Origin: Cranoglanis bouderius
Taxonomy: Eukaryota > Chordata > Actinopteri > Siluriformes > Cranoglanididae
Assembly (NCBI GenBank): GCA_023630585.1
Contig: CM042565.1
Location: 2,898,013-2,962,012, forward strand
Length of the DNA: 64,000 nucleotides
Direction: 5' to 3'
This document shows positions 1-11,735 of the stretch, piece by piece. Under the pieces are notes generated by a model, which saw nothing but the letters and a program-made list of their open reading frames with translations, ran no database searches and had not been told where the DNA came from. Position 1 is the stretch's first letter. Each line of letters opens with the position of its first letter. The position numbers were made by a program, and so were the translations under genes.

Positions 1-329
1 AGTTGGAAGAGATTTGCTAGAAATACACTAGAAATACTACAAGAATATGAAGTTGAGGTAATAAAGCTTTATGAGGCTTCAGGGTATATACTTGTCTTGA
101 GCAATGTAAGTAATGTAATCATTGATTCTTGGCCCAAAGTCTGAAGGCATTATTGTTTTTTGAAATTATTTTATATAGATAATATTCTATATTATTCACT
201 TTCCATAATGAAATAATTGAACTGTCACACTGCCAATGCAGAATTATTCATTTAATGTCATCCTCATTAAAAATGGGAAGTATTGTTATGTACAAAAACA
301 AAACAAAACAAAAACCCTGAATAACTGTT
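1..329. other. AT-rich sequence, nothing recognised
   Basis: No coding signature, repeat family or RNA gene is recognised here. An A-rich run with AAAAC periodicity lies near 295-315. Confidence 0.5.
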
Positions 330-830
330 CATCAGTAACAGCTCTAAACTCTGGAACTTAACGATGCAGAAATGATAAAATAAAACTCAGCGATGAGGAA
401 CAGAAACAGCTGGGGAGACACAGACAAACTAATTAAAGGCCTTAACACAGAACAGGTGAACACATTAGGATAATCAACAAGTGACAGGACAGGGATGGAG
501 AGAGGAGTAGAACAGAAACTATAGCACATGGCAAAGTAAAGAAAAACACATTGACTTGAGCCCAAAGCACTGTGATAGGAGGACACAAGTGTCTAAAGTC
601 AGTGATACATTTATTAGGGCAAATCCTAATTTCATTATCAGAGTGCATGACGGGGGTCAAAACACGGGAAGACAGCGTTACACAAGGAATAGGGAAAACT
701 AAAATAGAACAAGTCGATACAGACAAGGAACCGAAACAGCAGGGCATACATAGACATGCTAATCTGAACCCTTAACACAGAACAGGTGAACACATTAGGG
801 TAATGGTCTAGAACAGAAACAAAAGCACCT
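330..830 (-). repeat. Repeat D, internally duplicated dispersed retroposon-like repeat
   Basis: Read on the minus strand, this resembles the plus-strand sequence at 32600-32935: CTGTT-rich pyrimidine text ending in TTTGCC(C/T)TAATAA. A 36-bp stretch starting CCTTAACACAGAACAGGTGA occurs at 441-476 and again at 771-806, so two units of about 330 bp lie in tandem. The open frames here (80 and 101 codons on the minus strand) have no recognised domain and are probably fortuitous. The class is unknown; the one-sided tail suggests a retroposon or an old transposon end. Confidence 0.55.
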
Positions 831-847
831 TGTTTTGTGAATTTTCC

Positions 848-939
<92 letters not shown>
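848..939. repeat. (CTAT)n microsatellite
   Basis: About 23 uninterrupted tetranucleotide units are directly visible. It abuts the end of the repeat D copy. Confidence 0.97.
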
Positions 940-940
940 A

Positions 941-1467
941 TTATTTGAGACAAACATCATTCTTTATGATCTTGTGCTGTATGGAAGAGGATCTTGTACA
1001 ATATGAGTAAAAATCTCAACAACAAAAGTTGAGTTATGTAACCTTCCACAAGACACATTCTTGGTTTTTAGCCAAGTAAACATTGAGATAAACGTTGAAG
1101 ATAAATTTCAGATTTTCTATGCATATGTTCTATCCTTAACATTATGTGTGGGTGGTTCAAGATCATATTCAGAAATGCAGCACTGTGAACACCTACAATA
1201 TGTTTTACATTGGTTACCCAGCAAAGAAGCACTGACTCCCTGAGAAAGTAATAAATTGCAAAATATACATTTTCACTGGACCTGTATTCATATTTCATTT
1301 AGAAATTCACATACGTACAAAATTATTTTTTTTTTAAATTGTCTTTGCCTCGGGCCTTGTTCTGACCTTTTCATTTTCTCGGCTTTAATATCATTTGTGC
1401 TCTTTAGATGCTCCGTTGTCTGATTTGCATCTTCGGAATAATAGATCAATATGTTTTAATCCATGCT

Positions 1468-1469
<2 letters not shown>
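941..1469. other. Unique AT-rich spacer, nothing recognised
   Basis: Two short overlapping open frames (1061-1243 plus and 1068-1298 minus) have no family resemblance. No other structure is seen. Confidence 0.4.
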
Positions 1470-1527
<58 letters not shown>

Positions 1528-1564
1528 GATGAGTAAAGGGATATTAAAATTCAATTCTGTAAAA

Positions 1565-1622
<58 letters not shown>
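1470..1622. repeat. Two (GT)n microsatellites
   Basis: Pure GT tracts at 1470-1525 and 1567-1622 are separated by about 40 bp of unique sequence. Alternating purine-pyrimidine tracts of this length can form Z-DNA (general knowledge). Confidence 0.97.
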
Positions 1623-1632
<10 letters not shown>

Positions 1633-1799
1633 AATACGTTATATGCACTGTAACTATATCAAAACTGGGCTATATTGCTTACTAAAGCACATTGCTTTAC
1701 TTCCTACAAAGAGTCTGTGTGATAATAGATCACTCTGCTCACACACCTCTAAAACAACTCCTTAAGAACCTTCCCAACTAGGTGTGTTATAAATGGGAC

Positions 1800-2470
1800 A
1801 CACTAGGTGGGAGCAGAAGAGACACTCAATCGCCGCTGTTTTAAAAACAGAGCCCAATTATTATTGATCCCGGTCTCTTACGCGTCTCAATTTCATTTTT
1901 CACGCCGTCCTCAGCATCAGAGGAAACGCTAAAGTGAATACAAATGGAGAAGAGATTGTGACTGGCCTGGGAAAAAAGGTGGGGGGGGATCATCTTTAAG
2001 AACACGGCAATGTGGGAAGGGAGAATAAATCGCAGATAATCTTTCTTGACCCATCACACTCGGCAGTCCTCTAATGCACATGAGAATGCAGTCTGGGGAC
2101 GAGTTAATTGAGAGTCTACAGTGTGTGAGGAACATGACTGTGAATGATACAGCATGGATAAAGACACACGGCTCTTAGAGAGTCCCGGTTGAGGCAGGAT
2201 CTAACAGATTTAGCCCTGGTGACGATGTGCCAGAGCCACAGGTCGGATTAGCCGATATCTTTCGTCTCTAGCTGTTCTTTTCCTCGCTGCCCATTTCCCA
2301 AATTTGAAAATACTTCAGCAGCAAAACAACTCTATAGTGGCTAGTGATGAATAAAATGTTAATGTCACTGCAAAGCCAGGCATTTAGAGAAGATTACTGA
2401 AAGCCTTTCGTCTCTGGTTAGCCCTCTCCCGCCTCAGACCAGATGTTTATTTCCACATTTTTAATAGGTC
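1800..2470. other. Candidate conserved non-coding block
   Basis: This is low-repeat sequence with retained CpGs (for example TACGCGTC near 1880) and AT-rich homeodomain-type cores such as CAATTATTATTGAT near 1853. There is no open frame with codon structure. The texture resembles vertebrate developmental enhancers, but conservation was not tested. A minus-strand 68-codon frame at 1929-2135 appears fortuitous. Confidence 0.3.
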
Positions 2471-2798
2471 AGCTATGCTAATGAAAAAAAAAAACAAAAC
2501 AAAACTAAATAACAACGTAAAAGTGGACCAAAATTTGCATTGTGTAATGCTAAGGCAATATTAGATTTCATTTGTTGTCATTAAATGCAGCAGACAATGC
2601 TAATTTGGCTTGCAGTGCTTAAAAGGTTGAGAACTAGCATCACATAACACTAACTGAAACTTCAGTGTTCAGGAGTTTTTTTTTTTTTTTTTTAATTATT
2701 TTTATGAGGGCTTCAAACATTTTAATTATAACAGTAATTAATCAGTAATTAATAAAATGCCAGAGCAGAATCAAAATCCCTGGAAGATTGACATGGCC
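2471..2798. other. AT-rich spacer with poly-A and poly-T runs
   Basis: Contains an A run near 2484 and a T run at 2677-2693. No gene or recognised repeat. Confidence 0.4.
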
Positions 2799-3115
2799 TA
2801 GTACACTTCCTGGGAATCCTGTGTGAATGGACCCTAAAACATTAGCGGAAAAGTGGACGACTTCATTATTTAACCAATACAGATGAGACAATGCCTAGTA
2901 CTATTCCTGGGAAATGATCTCCAGGGCTCATGTGTGAATGCAAACTAATACATTACTGATGCATCATTTAAACAGGACAAGGCTTAGTACAATTCTCAGG
3001 AAATCTATTCCCAAGGAAATGCTCTTTGGCACTAAAGACCAGTAGTAGAAAGCTAAGATTGTTGGTTTATGTGTGAATGGAAGTCGATCCTTTACTGGGA
3101 TAGAGGATAACACTA
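2799..3115. repeat. Degenerate three-unit tandem repeat
   Basis: Three diverged units start at about 2799, 2896 and 2985. Each begins TAGTAC(A/T)(C/A)TTC, followed by a GGGAA/GGAAA block, then TGTGTGAATG and a CATTA-type end. Unit lengths are about 97, 89 and 130 bp. No coding potential. The family is not recognised. Confidence 0.6.
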
Positions 3116-3419
3116 CGATGAATATTTTCCTACGGCACTCTGATGTTTTTTTATGGTAACTGATTTAAAACATTAGCACAATAAAGCAAGAATGGGTATT
3201 AAGGTTCATCAAGAAGCAAAAGAGAAATATCTATAAATGAACCAAAAGGGCAGAGAATATAGTAAAGCAAAAATGTAAGTAATAACCAAGATCAAGTGTC
3301 TGAAAGGTAAATCCCACCATTTCCACTCACTTCCTGTCACATTCCATTGCAAATGTCAATGCAGGCTGATAAAATACCATTTGAAGGCCACAAGATCCAA
3401 ACATTACTGGTGAAAGTGT
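3116..3419. other. Unique spacer, nothing recognised
   Basis: AT-rich, with no coding or repeat signature. Confidence 0.4.
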
Positions 3420-3870
3420 ACAGATTATGGTCTGGGTTTTAAGTGTGAAAACCCCAAATGATTGTCATTTGTTATTAGCAATGCGGGTTGAACTGTCCCA
3501 TTTAACTTCATTACATTACGAGACACTGCCGGATCCGATCCCACAAAGGTGCGACCTCCACTTTTTTTTTTCGCCCTCTCTCAATCACCCACTCCGTGCG
3601 AATAGATTAATCACCCTACTAACTCGGACAGGCTGCAAAACCACAGCCACTTTGTCGTGGCAGACAATTCCCCCTCGATCCCCAGAAAGACTTGGCAGCC
3701 GTATCTCGTTTCACGTTACCCGAGACCAGGGCTCAGATAATCGGCTGATTAAAACGAGCTTCTCCAGGAATATGAGAAAGTCCTCATAATGGAAATCATT
3801 TCCAAAAGTTTCATCTGCAATTTAAATCTGCATGTGAAAGGTCTCCGAAGAAATCTTGCGCATTTAAGCC
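3420..3870. other. Candidate conserved non-coding block
   Basis: Unique sequence with retained CpGs and homeodomain-like cores (AGATTAATCACC near 3606, GCTGATTAAAACG near 3745). The plus-strand 120-codon frame at 3427-3789 has no recognised domain, no splice context and a low-complexity FFFS stretch from a T run, so I do not call it a gene. Confidence 0.3.
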
Positions 3871-4632
3871 TTCAATGAACAAATTACAATGGGCCTGTCA
3901 AGGAGGACGTGCAATTTTCACCAAGGAAAAGTATCATTTTATTCATAGCATCTGGACCAAAAGAGTTCCCCCTCTTTTTTTTTTCTTTTTTTTTTTTTTG
4001 AACTCCAATGACATAATAACTTTGCACTTCTCTGAAAAGGTCACTTGATACAAGACGGACTCCTGCCTTCAGATCTCTGGCACAAACCCTTAATAGAAGC
4101 ATGTGTTCAATGTTCAGAGGGTCAAATCACAATTGGCATCAAATAAGACACTCCGATCTTGTAAGTTAGTCAAGTCTTGAGCTGGTGTAGCCTCATAAAG
4201 CACTCAGCCGCTTAACATAGCTCCTAGCGATGGGACTCTTGAAACAACCTGCTGTGCCAAGTAGCGTCCGTGAGAACTTAATGGTCCGAGTTCTAATTGG
4301 GAATGAAATATGGCTGAGACTCTCTCTGGAGCTGAACAGCGAGCCAGGCAATGACTATGTGTGAACCTCACATTTTGCTGAGAGCATTCTGAAATACTCC
4401 AAAGTAGAGAGGAGGTGGCACTTTGAAAAGTTGTGTCGGCTCGAAAATAAAGTTCGCCGTCGTACACAAATTTACTCAAACTTGGAATGAGAAAATTGGG
4501 AAAGAAAATCAGGAAATTACATGTTATAATGTGTTTATAAGACATCATGCATACATTTATTTTGTTTTTAACAACTGTCATGACAAACTATTATACATCT
4601 TATAAAATATTATAAAATAAAACCGATTATTA
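3871..4632. other. Unique sequence with long T runs, nothing recognised
   Basis: T/C-rich runs lie at 3974-3999. Frames on both strands lack any recognised motif. Confidence 0.4.
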
Positions 4633-4926
4633 ACGAGTCCCGCCTCTGCCCTGTTTGCACAGAGTTTGCATGTTCTCCTCATGCTTTGGGGGTTTCCTCT
4701 GGGTACTCCGGTTTCCTCCTTCAGTCCAAAGACGTTCTGTAGGCTTATTGGCATTTCCAGATTGTCCATAGTGTGTGAACATGTGAGTGATTGTGCCCTG
4801 TGATGGATTGGCATCCCACCCAGGGTGTCCCACAACTTGTGCCCCGAGTTCCCTGGGATAGGCTCCAGGCTCCTCACGACCCTGTGACAGATAACTGGTA
4901 CAGAAAATGGATGGATGGATGGATTA
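4633..4926 (+). mobile_element. GGATGGATGG-tailed retroposon, 5'-truncated
   Basis: It begins inside a tRNA B-box-like CGAGTCCCGCCTC and continues through GTTTGCATGTTCTCC, a block ending GGTTTCCTCC, CAGTCCAAAGACG and GGGATAGGCTCCAGG, ending in (GGAT)n. Direct comparison shows the same order, inverted, at 32185-32540. Teleost genomes carry many such elements; assignment to a SINE or to a LINE 3' end is uncertain. The long minus-strand frame across 4578-5210 is an antisense artefact of this element. Confidence 0.85.
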
Positions 4927-5739
4927 TTAATGCCAGAGCCATCCATGGCCAGGGTTCTAGGAAGCAAACTTGGCTGTGTTCTCTGGTTGGGAGGGGCATA
5001 CTCTCTTTTCACAGTGACACTAGCCACTAGCCGTGAGCATCTGTGAGCTCGTGCATGAGGAACATTTCCTTCAAGAATGTTACGCTGTCCTGTGATGCAG
5101 TAGTTCGAAAAGATGCAGAGGAAGGTGTTAGCTCCACCCATCCCATTTGGTAGCTGGTGAGTGGGAATTGGCAAAAATGACCAAATTGGCGACTTTTGGA
5201 TGATGTACATTTGTTAAACGCTCTTTGGCGTATTCAAAGAACGCACAACAAATCTCATTAACAGAGATGCTAACGTTTATAGTTACAGTAACCATAACAT
5301 TTAGGAAATTTGACCTTTTGCTACAGCAGTACGGGAAACGCCAGAAAACGATGCTTTTCTGCTTTTTTAAAATTTTATTTATAAAGCAGCAGTCAAAGGT
5401 GAATAAAATTCACCTGAGAGAAAAGCCAATTCACTGAAGGGGAAAGGACGCTGGATTCGAAATACCCGTTTGTTTCGGGTGGTCGCCACTTTCTCATTGC
5501 ACCGATTTAAACTTTGGATTTTAAATTTGGCCTGCATATGCGTTAACATTCTTTCATGTAGCTTTCTTGAAACACACCTATACAGGTGTATGACATGGAG
5601 ATCATCATCGTTCACGGCTGGCTCGAAATAATTTGCTTTAAAGCAAAATCAATAGAACATGCTCAGACATAAAGGATTCGTTTGTTGTGCCGTTCCTCGG
5701 GGCTACGATCCATAAAATAATACTAATAATAATAAATTT
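4927..5739. other. Unique sequence, nothing recognised
   Basis: No coding, RNA or repeat assignment. A 78-codon minus frame at 5379-5615 has no recognisable motif. Confidence 0.4.
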
Positions 5740-6059
5740 ATATTTATAGGCGCCTTCCAAAGCCCAAGGATGTATTAAAAGAATAATCACAAAATTAATG
5801 CAAGCAGTCCAAGAGGAAAGCCGTACAGCGCCGAGTTCATTTTTGTTCAAAGCACAGCCTTGTGGAGAGAAAGCAGACCACAGGCTGTGAGATTCATAGC
5901 AGAATGGAAGATAAATCATGTTGCTTGTTACATGTCTCTTCTTCTTTTGGTACAGTAGCAGAAGATTCATTTCTTCTGGAAAAACCCACGATCAAACTCA
6001 ACTGCACCAAAACCAGCTTCTCTTGTAATCGGGTCACACCAATCACAAAATGACGCTTA
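5740..6059. repeat. Possible old dispersed repeat (TATAGGCGCCTT end)
   Basis: The segment opens with ATTTATAGGCGCCTTCCAAA, a type of text I associate with teleost dispersed repeats. The rest appears unique, and no second copy was found in this window. Confidence 0.25.
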
Positions 6060-6300
6060 TTGACAGCTAATGGGTAATGTTTGCGTGACGTGGAGTGATG
6101 TAGACGCGAACGTGGCGCGGCGTCTGGCGGACCAGCTGCCACGGGGACTCGATCAGACCTCCAGTCAATTATTCACCACACAGCACGTTCACAAAGAGTT
6201 CAGCACAGAGCCCGAGAATGCGTCCTCACCGAGGGAGGCTCATCAAAGCGCAAAGAAGAAATTAAACTCACCACAAACCCAAAAAACCGTGGGGGCGAGA
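6060..6300. promoter_or_regulatory. Local CpG cluster, possible regulatory element
   Basis: About eleven CpGs fall within roughly 75 bp around 6081-6160, including a GGCGCGGCGTC core and a TGACGTGG site at 6086-6093 that resembles a CREB/ATF or bHLH-ZIP half-site. It is flanked by TAAT-rich sequence. A 122-codon plus-strand frame at 6070-6438 shows no known domain and ends in a poly-F tract from a T run. A small promoter, enhancer or chance CpG cluster are all possible. Confidence 0.3.
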
Positions 6301-6564
6301 AGTCAGGATACAGAAAATGTTTCGACATTTCTTTCCTTAATAAGTGTGATATTGTGGTGTAGGCGACCAGGGAGGGAGTCAATTTGGAGCAACTTTTTTT
6401 TTTTCTTTTTTACTTTCAGAGGCGAATATAATATATAGAGGATCTCTGACATCACTAAAAAAAACATTATGAATACACACCAATGACATATTAAATTATG
6501 TATCATTTTACTAAATCAGCATTTAATATTACTGGACTGACAGACAAGCCTGTACCCCTTGCTA

Positions 6565-6656
6565 AGACAGACAGACAGACAGACAGCTCCTTCCTTCAGA
6601 TGTTTTACTTGTAGGGTTTCTATTATAAACCTTTAATAAGTACCCCTTAGTAAGAC

Positions 6657-6738
<82 letters not shown>

Positions 6739-6837
6739 ATGACAAGGGTTTATCTATCTGTCTGTCTAGTTGAGAGAGACTCTATAGGGTTCTAGATGAA
6801 ACCTTTAAAGACAGACAGACAGACAGACAGACAGACA
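6565..6837. repeat. (ACAG)n and (GATA)n microsatellite cluster
   Basis: (ACAG)n at 6565-6587, (ATAG)n at 6654-6738 (about 20 units) and (ACAG)n at 6809-6837. The tracts share GACAGATAGA transition motifs, and the (GATA)n tract is followed by an inverted TCTATCTGTCTGTC at 6751-6768, giving hairpin potential. Confidence 0.95.
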
Positions 6838-6977
6838 TGTAACACTTTACATTAAGGTTTATTGTTAATGGTTCCTCAAGGCTTCTTGAGATAAAAAAAA
6901 GACATGGAAACATTCTCCTGTTTATATAGAACTTTAGGGTTCAAGATCCTTTTGTATTTATTTCTGCATGACTTTTG

Positions 6978-7030
6978 ACACACACACACACACACACGCA
7001 CACACACACACGCACACGCACACACACACA
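6978..7030. repeat. (CA)n microsatellite with CG interruptions
   Basis: A CA tract interrupted by GCAC units, ending in a short GA run. The minus-strand frame rich in V and C over it is low-complexity translation. Confidence 0.95.
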
Positions 7031-7639
7031 GAGAGATAATTGCATGGAAATTGTAGTAAATACAATAAACAGCAACCAAACAGCAAAAAGGAACATACAA
7101 TAAATTACAAATATATTGTATATATCTCACAGTTCCCAGATTAATCCTATAATATATGATATATCGCATACACCACAAGTTTATTAGCACTCGTACCTGT
7201 TTTTATGCATGTATACGAAGCTAATGTTTTCCTCATTAATGCAGTTAATCCTGGATTTTTAACTTCCCTGTGTGTGTGTTTGTAGAAAGCAGTTCTTGTG
7301 TTTCTCTCTAGCTGATTTGTGAGCTTTATTACACAACACTACAGTGTAACGAATTTCTGTAAATTCTACAATACAATACAAAACTGTGCTCCAACCTGTG
7401 TATTACGTTTGATAGTGTAGTCGGTGCTATTCTGGGAAAATATTTACCTGAAGCAGCAATAAAACTTCTTTAACCCTTAAACACTTTTTTCATGGTTTTT
7501 ATTGACTCCATATTCATATTCCATATGTCACAGTGGATTTGACAACGTGAGCACCTGTCATGTTCCTTACTTAACCAATAAAACGCTTCAAACATCAAGC
7601 TTCAGGCCCAGACAGTGACGCTAGAAGCCCAAGTTACCA
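7031..7639. other. Unique AT-rich sequence, nothing recognised
   Basis: No coding signature. ATAT-rich near 7110-7165. Confidence 0.4.
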
Positions 7640-7920
7640 TCTTCTCAGATTAGTTTTGAACTACCATCAATCACAGGTAAGATATAAGCCGGGTGTTCCA
7701 CCTCTCAATCCAGCGTGGAGCCCCAGGGTCAGAGGGGCCGCTGAGAGTTATCGCCCTCCAGATATTAATTCGTCTAAATCAAGGACAAGGATATCCAGAG
7801 AAACCGTAGACCTTCGCTCGTCCGCGCCGTCAGTCACGGCGTCCCTTTTTTTTTTTACTCTCTCACCAGCATATCAATCATTAAATCAATACGATAGAGT
7901 CACGGCCGCAAAATACTGAC
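7640..7920. other. Candidate conserved non-coding block
   Basis: Low-repeat, CpG-containing sequence with ATTAATTCG and ATCAATCATTAAATCAAT cores. The 87-codon plus frame at 7656-7919 is interrupted by a T run giving FFF and has no domain. Enhancer-like texture is inferred from composition only. Confidence 0.3.
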
Positions 7921-9605
7921 ACTCGCTGTCAGCTGTATGCTGTCCTCGATGTGGTGGAAAGATATTGATGAGGCACATGTAGAGCATGAAGTAACACCAA
8001 GCCTCATAGTGAAATCTTCTGTAACAGAGAGCAAGCTTTTAAACAAAAGAAAATCTGATGATAAATGACAAAATGAGGTTAACCTGACCTTGTATACAAT
8101 TCTAACCATTGCTTTACGTACAGTATAAAAGATAAGGTTTTCAGAATAAAACTTAAGGCTCATTAATATCAATAATCTTCAATCGCTGATTAGTTGACGA
8201 TGAATCTATTGACTAAATGCGTTATTAAATAGACCTAAATAGCTACTGAACTATTTCAAATGTTCTCTTGAAGATGAGAGGAATGTAAGAAAATCTTCTT
8301 TTTTTCCAGTCTCAGAGTTGGCCTGTCTCAGAGTAACGTGCTCGGGATTGTTTCAGGAGATCAGCAAGTTCAGCCAATCAGATACACCATTCAGAACTTC
8401 GAACGACATAAGCAGGACATTGTAGTCAATGCAGAACTTAATAAGCAGCTGGCTCATGAAAAAGACTGCCGTGATGTGCTTTGACGTTCTTTTCCTTGTC
8501 TCTCAGCACCATGTTTCTCATGGTGGTACACAAACATCTACGGTTACACCCAGGTTCTTAGCTGCAGCATGCGCTTTCACAAAACTGTAGTCGTGGTCTT
8601 CCAATTTGCATAAGGACCCGATAAGTATAATTATGTATCTTTAACATAGAACCGAAATCCAACATTATGTTTGTTGAACTCATTTCGTGTCCCTGTAAAT
8701 GGAGAATCGTACTGGCCCTCAAACCGAACCTTGTGGGACGCCGTATTGCATTTTCTGTAGGTTCCGAAGGTTCGGAAGTATTTGTTAATGCAGTTCCATG
8801 CAGTTTCATACAATTCCTTGCTTCTAAACATCTGTATAAGTGACTAATATTTACTAACAGTTACCTTTTAATACTTAACCATTAATGATTAGTTTATATG
8901 GTGGTGTTTTGTTTTTTTTCTCATAAGGGCAGTTCACGTTACCACTTTTGACTACAGCCGACATGTTGTCACGTGTCCCAAAACAGCAATAATAACATCG
9001 CTCCATCTTGCTAACATTTACAGTATGCCAGCAACCCTAGCATATCACTTACTGTCTTCATGTCCTGCTTCAATTTACAGACCTTCTTTCTTATTAGAAA
9101 CTGTTATCCAGTGTTCTGGGTATTTATTTATTATATTTATGTACTTTTTTTTTTTTTACAAGGATATTTATGGAATCTGGCAAGGAAGCGTTGGCGCATT
9201 CGTGCTAGCTAACAGTGACCAGCACCTGTGCGCTGAGCTAATAGAGTCTGCCACAGGTTGTCTGGATAATGAACAAGAGTGGAGCCAAGAGATTTCAGAG
9301 GTTAGCTAGCAACAGCACTAAACAAAAAAAAAAAAAAAAAAGAGCTACCATGATGTTATGGTTGATTTGCTGCTTTTACACTGAAGAAAAACCACTTGGA
9401 CAGTCACTGACCCCCTGTGTAGCTAAATAAGACCATTTGAACAGTTTGTTCTAGTTTAGCCCTGTGAGCTTTTCCTGCATTTGTCCTGTGGGAGAAAGTG
9501 CTTTAGGAGGTAGCCAGGTCGAAACGGAGGTTGAAAAGGCCCTAAAGACAGAATCTATTTTTGGGAGCGTTACTGGGGACTGAGTAGGGAAAAGGTTGTG
9601 AGACT

Positions 9606-9606
<1 letters not shown>
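7921..9606. other. Unique sequence, nothing recognised
   Basis: About 1.7 kb with only short frames. The minus frame at 8558-8809 and the plus frame at 9025-9309 (with poly-T-derived FFFF) have no recognised motif. A short palindrome CACCATG/CATGGTG flanks TTTCT near 8508-8526. Confidence 0.4.

Positions 9607-9644
<38 letters not shown>
9607..9644. repeat. (GAAA)n microsatellite
   Basis: About nine AAAG/GAAA units are visible. Purine-only strand. Confidence 0.95.
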
Positions 9645-9950
9645 GCTAATGGAGGAGAGCAAGTCCTGAGCTGCAAGCCCTGCGATGCAGTCAGCACATT
9701 TTTATCAGCCTGATCGGCCCATGAATCAGGCTTTGTGCGGACTCCGAGGTGATAAATACCCGAGCGAGGGGTCTAACATACAAGATAGGCCTCATTGTTG
9801 GAGGAGCCTGGCCTGTATTTCACACGCCAGGCCTTATGGGTGATGGATGGGGTGAACCTGAGCAATATTTCTTTCTCCGCTCTCATCCTCAGGCTGTTGT
9901 AAGAATGGAGAAGTGGGAGGTGGGCCAGGGGAAAAAAAAGTAAACATGGG
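9645..9950. other. Candidate conserved non-coding block
   Basis: Unique sequence with balanced composition and an inverted repeat GCCTGGC / GCCAGGC around 9808-9833. A 64-codon plus frame at 9749-9943 shows no domain. Assignment rests on texture only. Confidence 0.25.
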
Positions 9951-11514
9951 CGTGTGGAGCAATTTGAGTGCAGGATACTTAGATTTAAAAAACAAAAGAC
10001 AATAGAGAGAGAAATTTAAGTTTAAACTTAACTAACAAAGCCTGAGATCCAGTTTCATCTGTTTATGCTGCACTTTATCTGAAGGCCATGTTTCTCAAAT
10101 CAGTAATAATATAGGTCAGAGTTTGGGGAAAAATCAAACTAATGCAATTTTCCACTTAGCCCAAGACAAGTTTGTTGTTCAATGTTTGCGCTGGAGCTAC
10201 AAGACTAAAGTAGCTAACATATAATGAAGGTCTATCTCACCAGAAATCGTAAGGTCAGTCCGACTTGTTGATGTGTTTTAGGACGCATCGTGACCTATTT
10301 GCGATCTTTAAACATGTCAGAAGCTTTATAGTGTTACAATATTGAGGTGTGGGGTCAGATTTTTGTCAGCACACAGCGACAACAATATACTTCGACTTAC
10401 GCACTAAGCACCGTCTTCGATGCTGGTGACTTTAGTTCAAAATCAATCAATATTTAAAAATCAATCAATATTTACACAGGGAAAGTTCCTCGTATTCAGA
10501 GTCGGGTTACGCACGTACCTATAGTAAGTTAACTTTCTGGGCATCCAATAAGATTAGTGTTAAAATCATGTGCGTGAAGTTTACTCAGAGAACTCTCTGA
10601 GTATCTCTTAAGTCTGTAGTTACGTCCCTGAATACAGAATACTAAATTCATAAAAACAGACTCTGCTATTATTATCTATTATTAAAATTACAGATGGCAT
10701 AAGAATGTCATTTGAAGCAAGATATGAGGATGTATTTATTTACCGAAAAGATTATCGAGCCAACGATTCTCCAACTGTAATGTTACAGCGCAAACACTAA
10801 TTTCCAAACACTATAGGACCATGAAGAGGAGATAGCCCCGAAATATCTTCCCGCTAGTTCTCCAAAACATATCCACAGATTATATGGAGCTAAATGGATT
10901 CACAGCACAGAATCCCCCACAGATCAGAACTGAGCAGATTCTTTAGGCAGGCTGGGAGTTTTAATCATTTGATAAGTTAACTAAAGCCATGCCGGCAATG
11001 TGAATTCAAGTCAGGCCTGTTAGAGAGATAGAGAACTGTTCTCCAGGCACAGAAGTGCCAAAAAGAAAAAAGAAAAAATACTGTTGATGAATAGAGATAA
11101 GAGCACTTGCTAGGGTTTGGGTCAACTTGAAAACTCAAGTGCTCCAGCACTCCTACTACTGAATTGCAAATTCCAACAGAGACGTGTTCGCATTTCATCC
11201 GGCTTTGTGTTTCAACAATAAACTATTTCTCAGTAGCAGAGACATTGACCAGAGTAATGTTTACAATATGTTTGCTATAAATAATGTTTATGATGCAGTT
11301 ATACCACTCTTTTTCTATCATGAACTTGATGTGTAGTTTTTCTTTTAATCTGTAATCAGAAGTAATTTTTTTTGTGTGTTTACTTTTTATTTACAGATTC
11401 TACATTGAGTACATTTCTTATATTTTCATTAAATCTTATGTCAATCACTTTATGCAAGTTCTGTGAATTAATTATTAGCTCTTTTTTCCAAAAAATGTTA
11501 TATCTGCCTTTTTC
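9951..11514. other. Unique AT-rich sequence, nothing recognised
   Basis: Contains a small tandem duplication of AATCAATCAATATTTA at 10441-10475. The stretch 10680-10980 is less AT-rich and might be regulatory. No gene is supported. Confidence 0.4.
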
Positions 11515-11735
11515 CAGGGCTCACACTCCCCTTTCCCATCGGCCTACTTACCAGCAGCTAAACACAGAGTCACGATACTCTACACACAGAAACCCAACAG
11601 TGTCCTGACTAATCTTATAACAGGTTTGCGGCGATAAAATAATTCGTTTGTACAGATTGAAAATGTCCGATAAGTCGATATCCATTCCACCGGGGGAATG
11701 GATCGCCAGTGTACTGCTAGAATGGGTTAAATAGT
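11515..11735 (+). repeat. Repeat C, copy 1
   Basis: This aligns with 49478-49699 over about 220 bp in the same orientation. Shared blocks include GCTCACACTCC, ACCAGCAGCTAAACA, GATACTCTACACACAGAAAC, ACTAATCTTATAACAG, GATAAAATAATTC and CGCCAGTGTAC. Identity is high by eye. The class is unknown. The plus frame at 11372-11608 that crosses it is not conserved in copy 2. Confidence 0.85.

Noticed and set aside
3427..3789. A 120-codon plus frame starting in a CpG-retaining block
   Set aside because: No domain or splice signals, and it includes a poly-T-derived FFF run.
4578..5210. A 210-codon minus-strand frame
   Set aside because: Mostly antisense to the GGATGGATGG retroposon at 4633-4926.
6070..6438. 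A 122-codon plus frame in the CpG cluster
   Set aside because: No homology recognised; it ends in a T-run-derived poly-F stretch.
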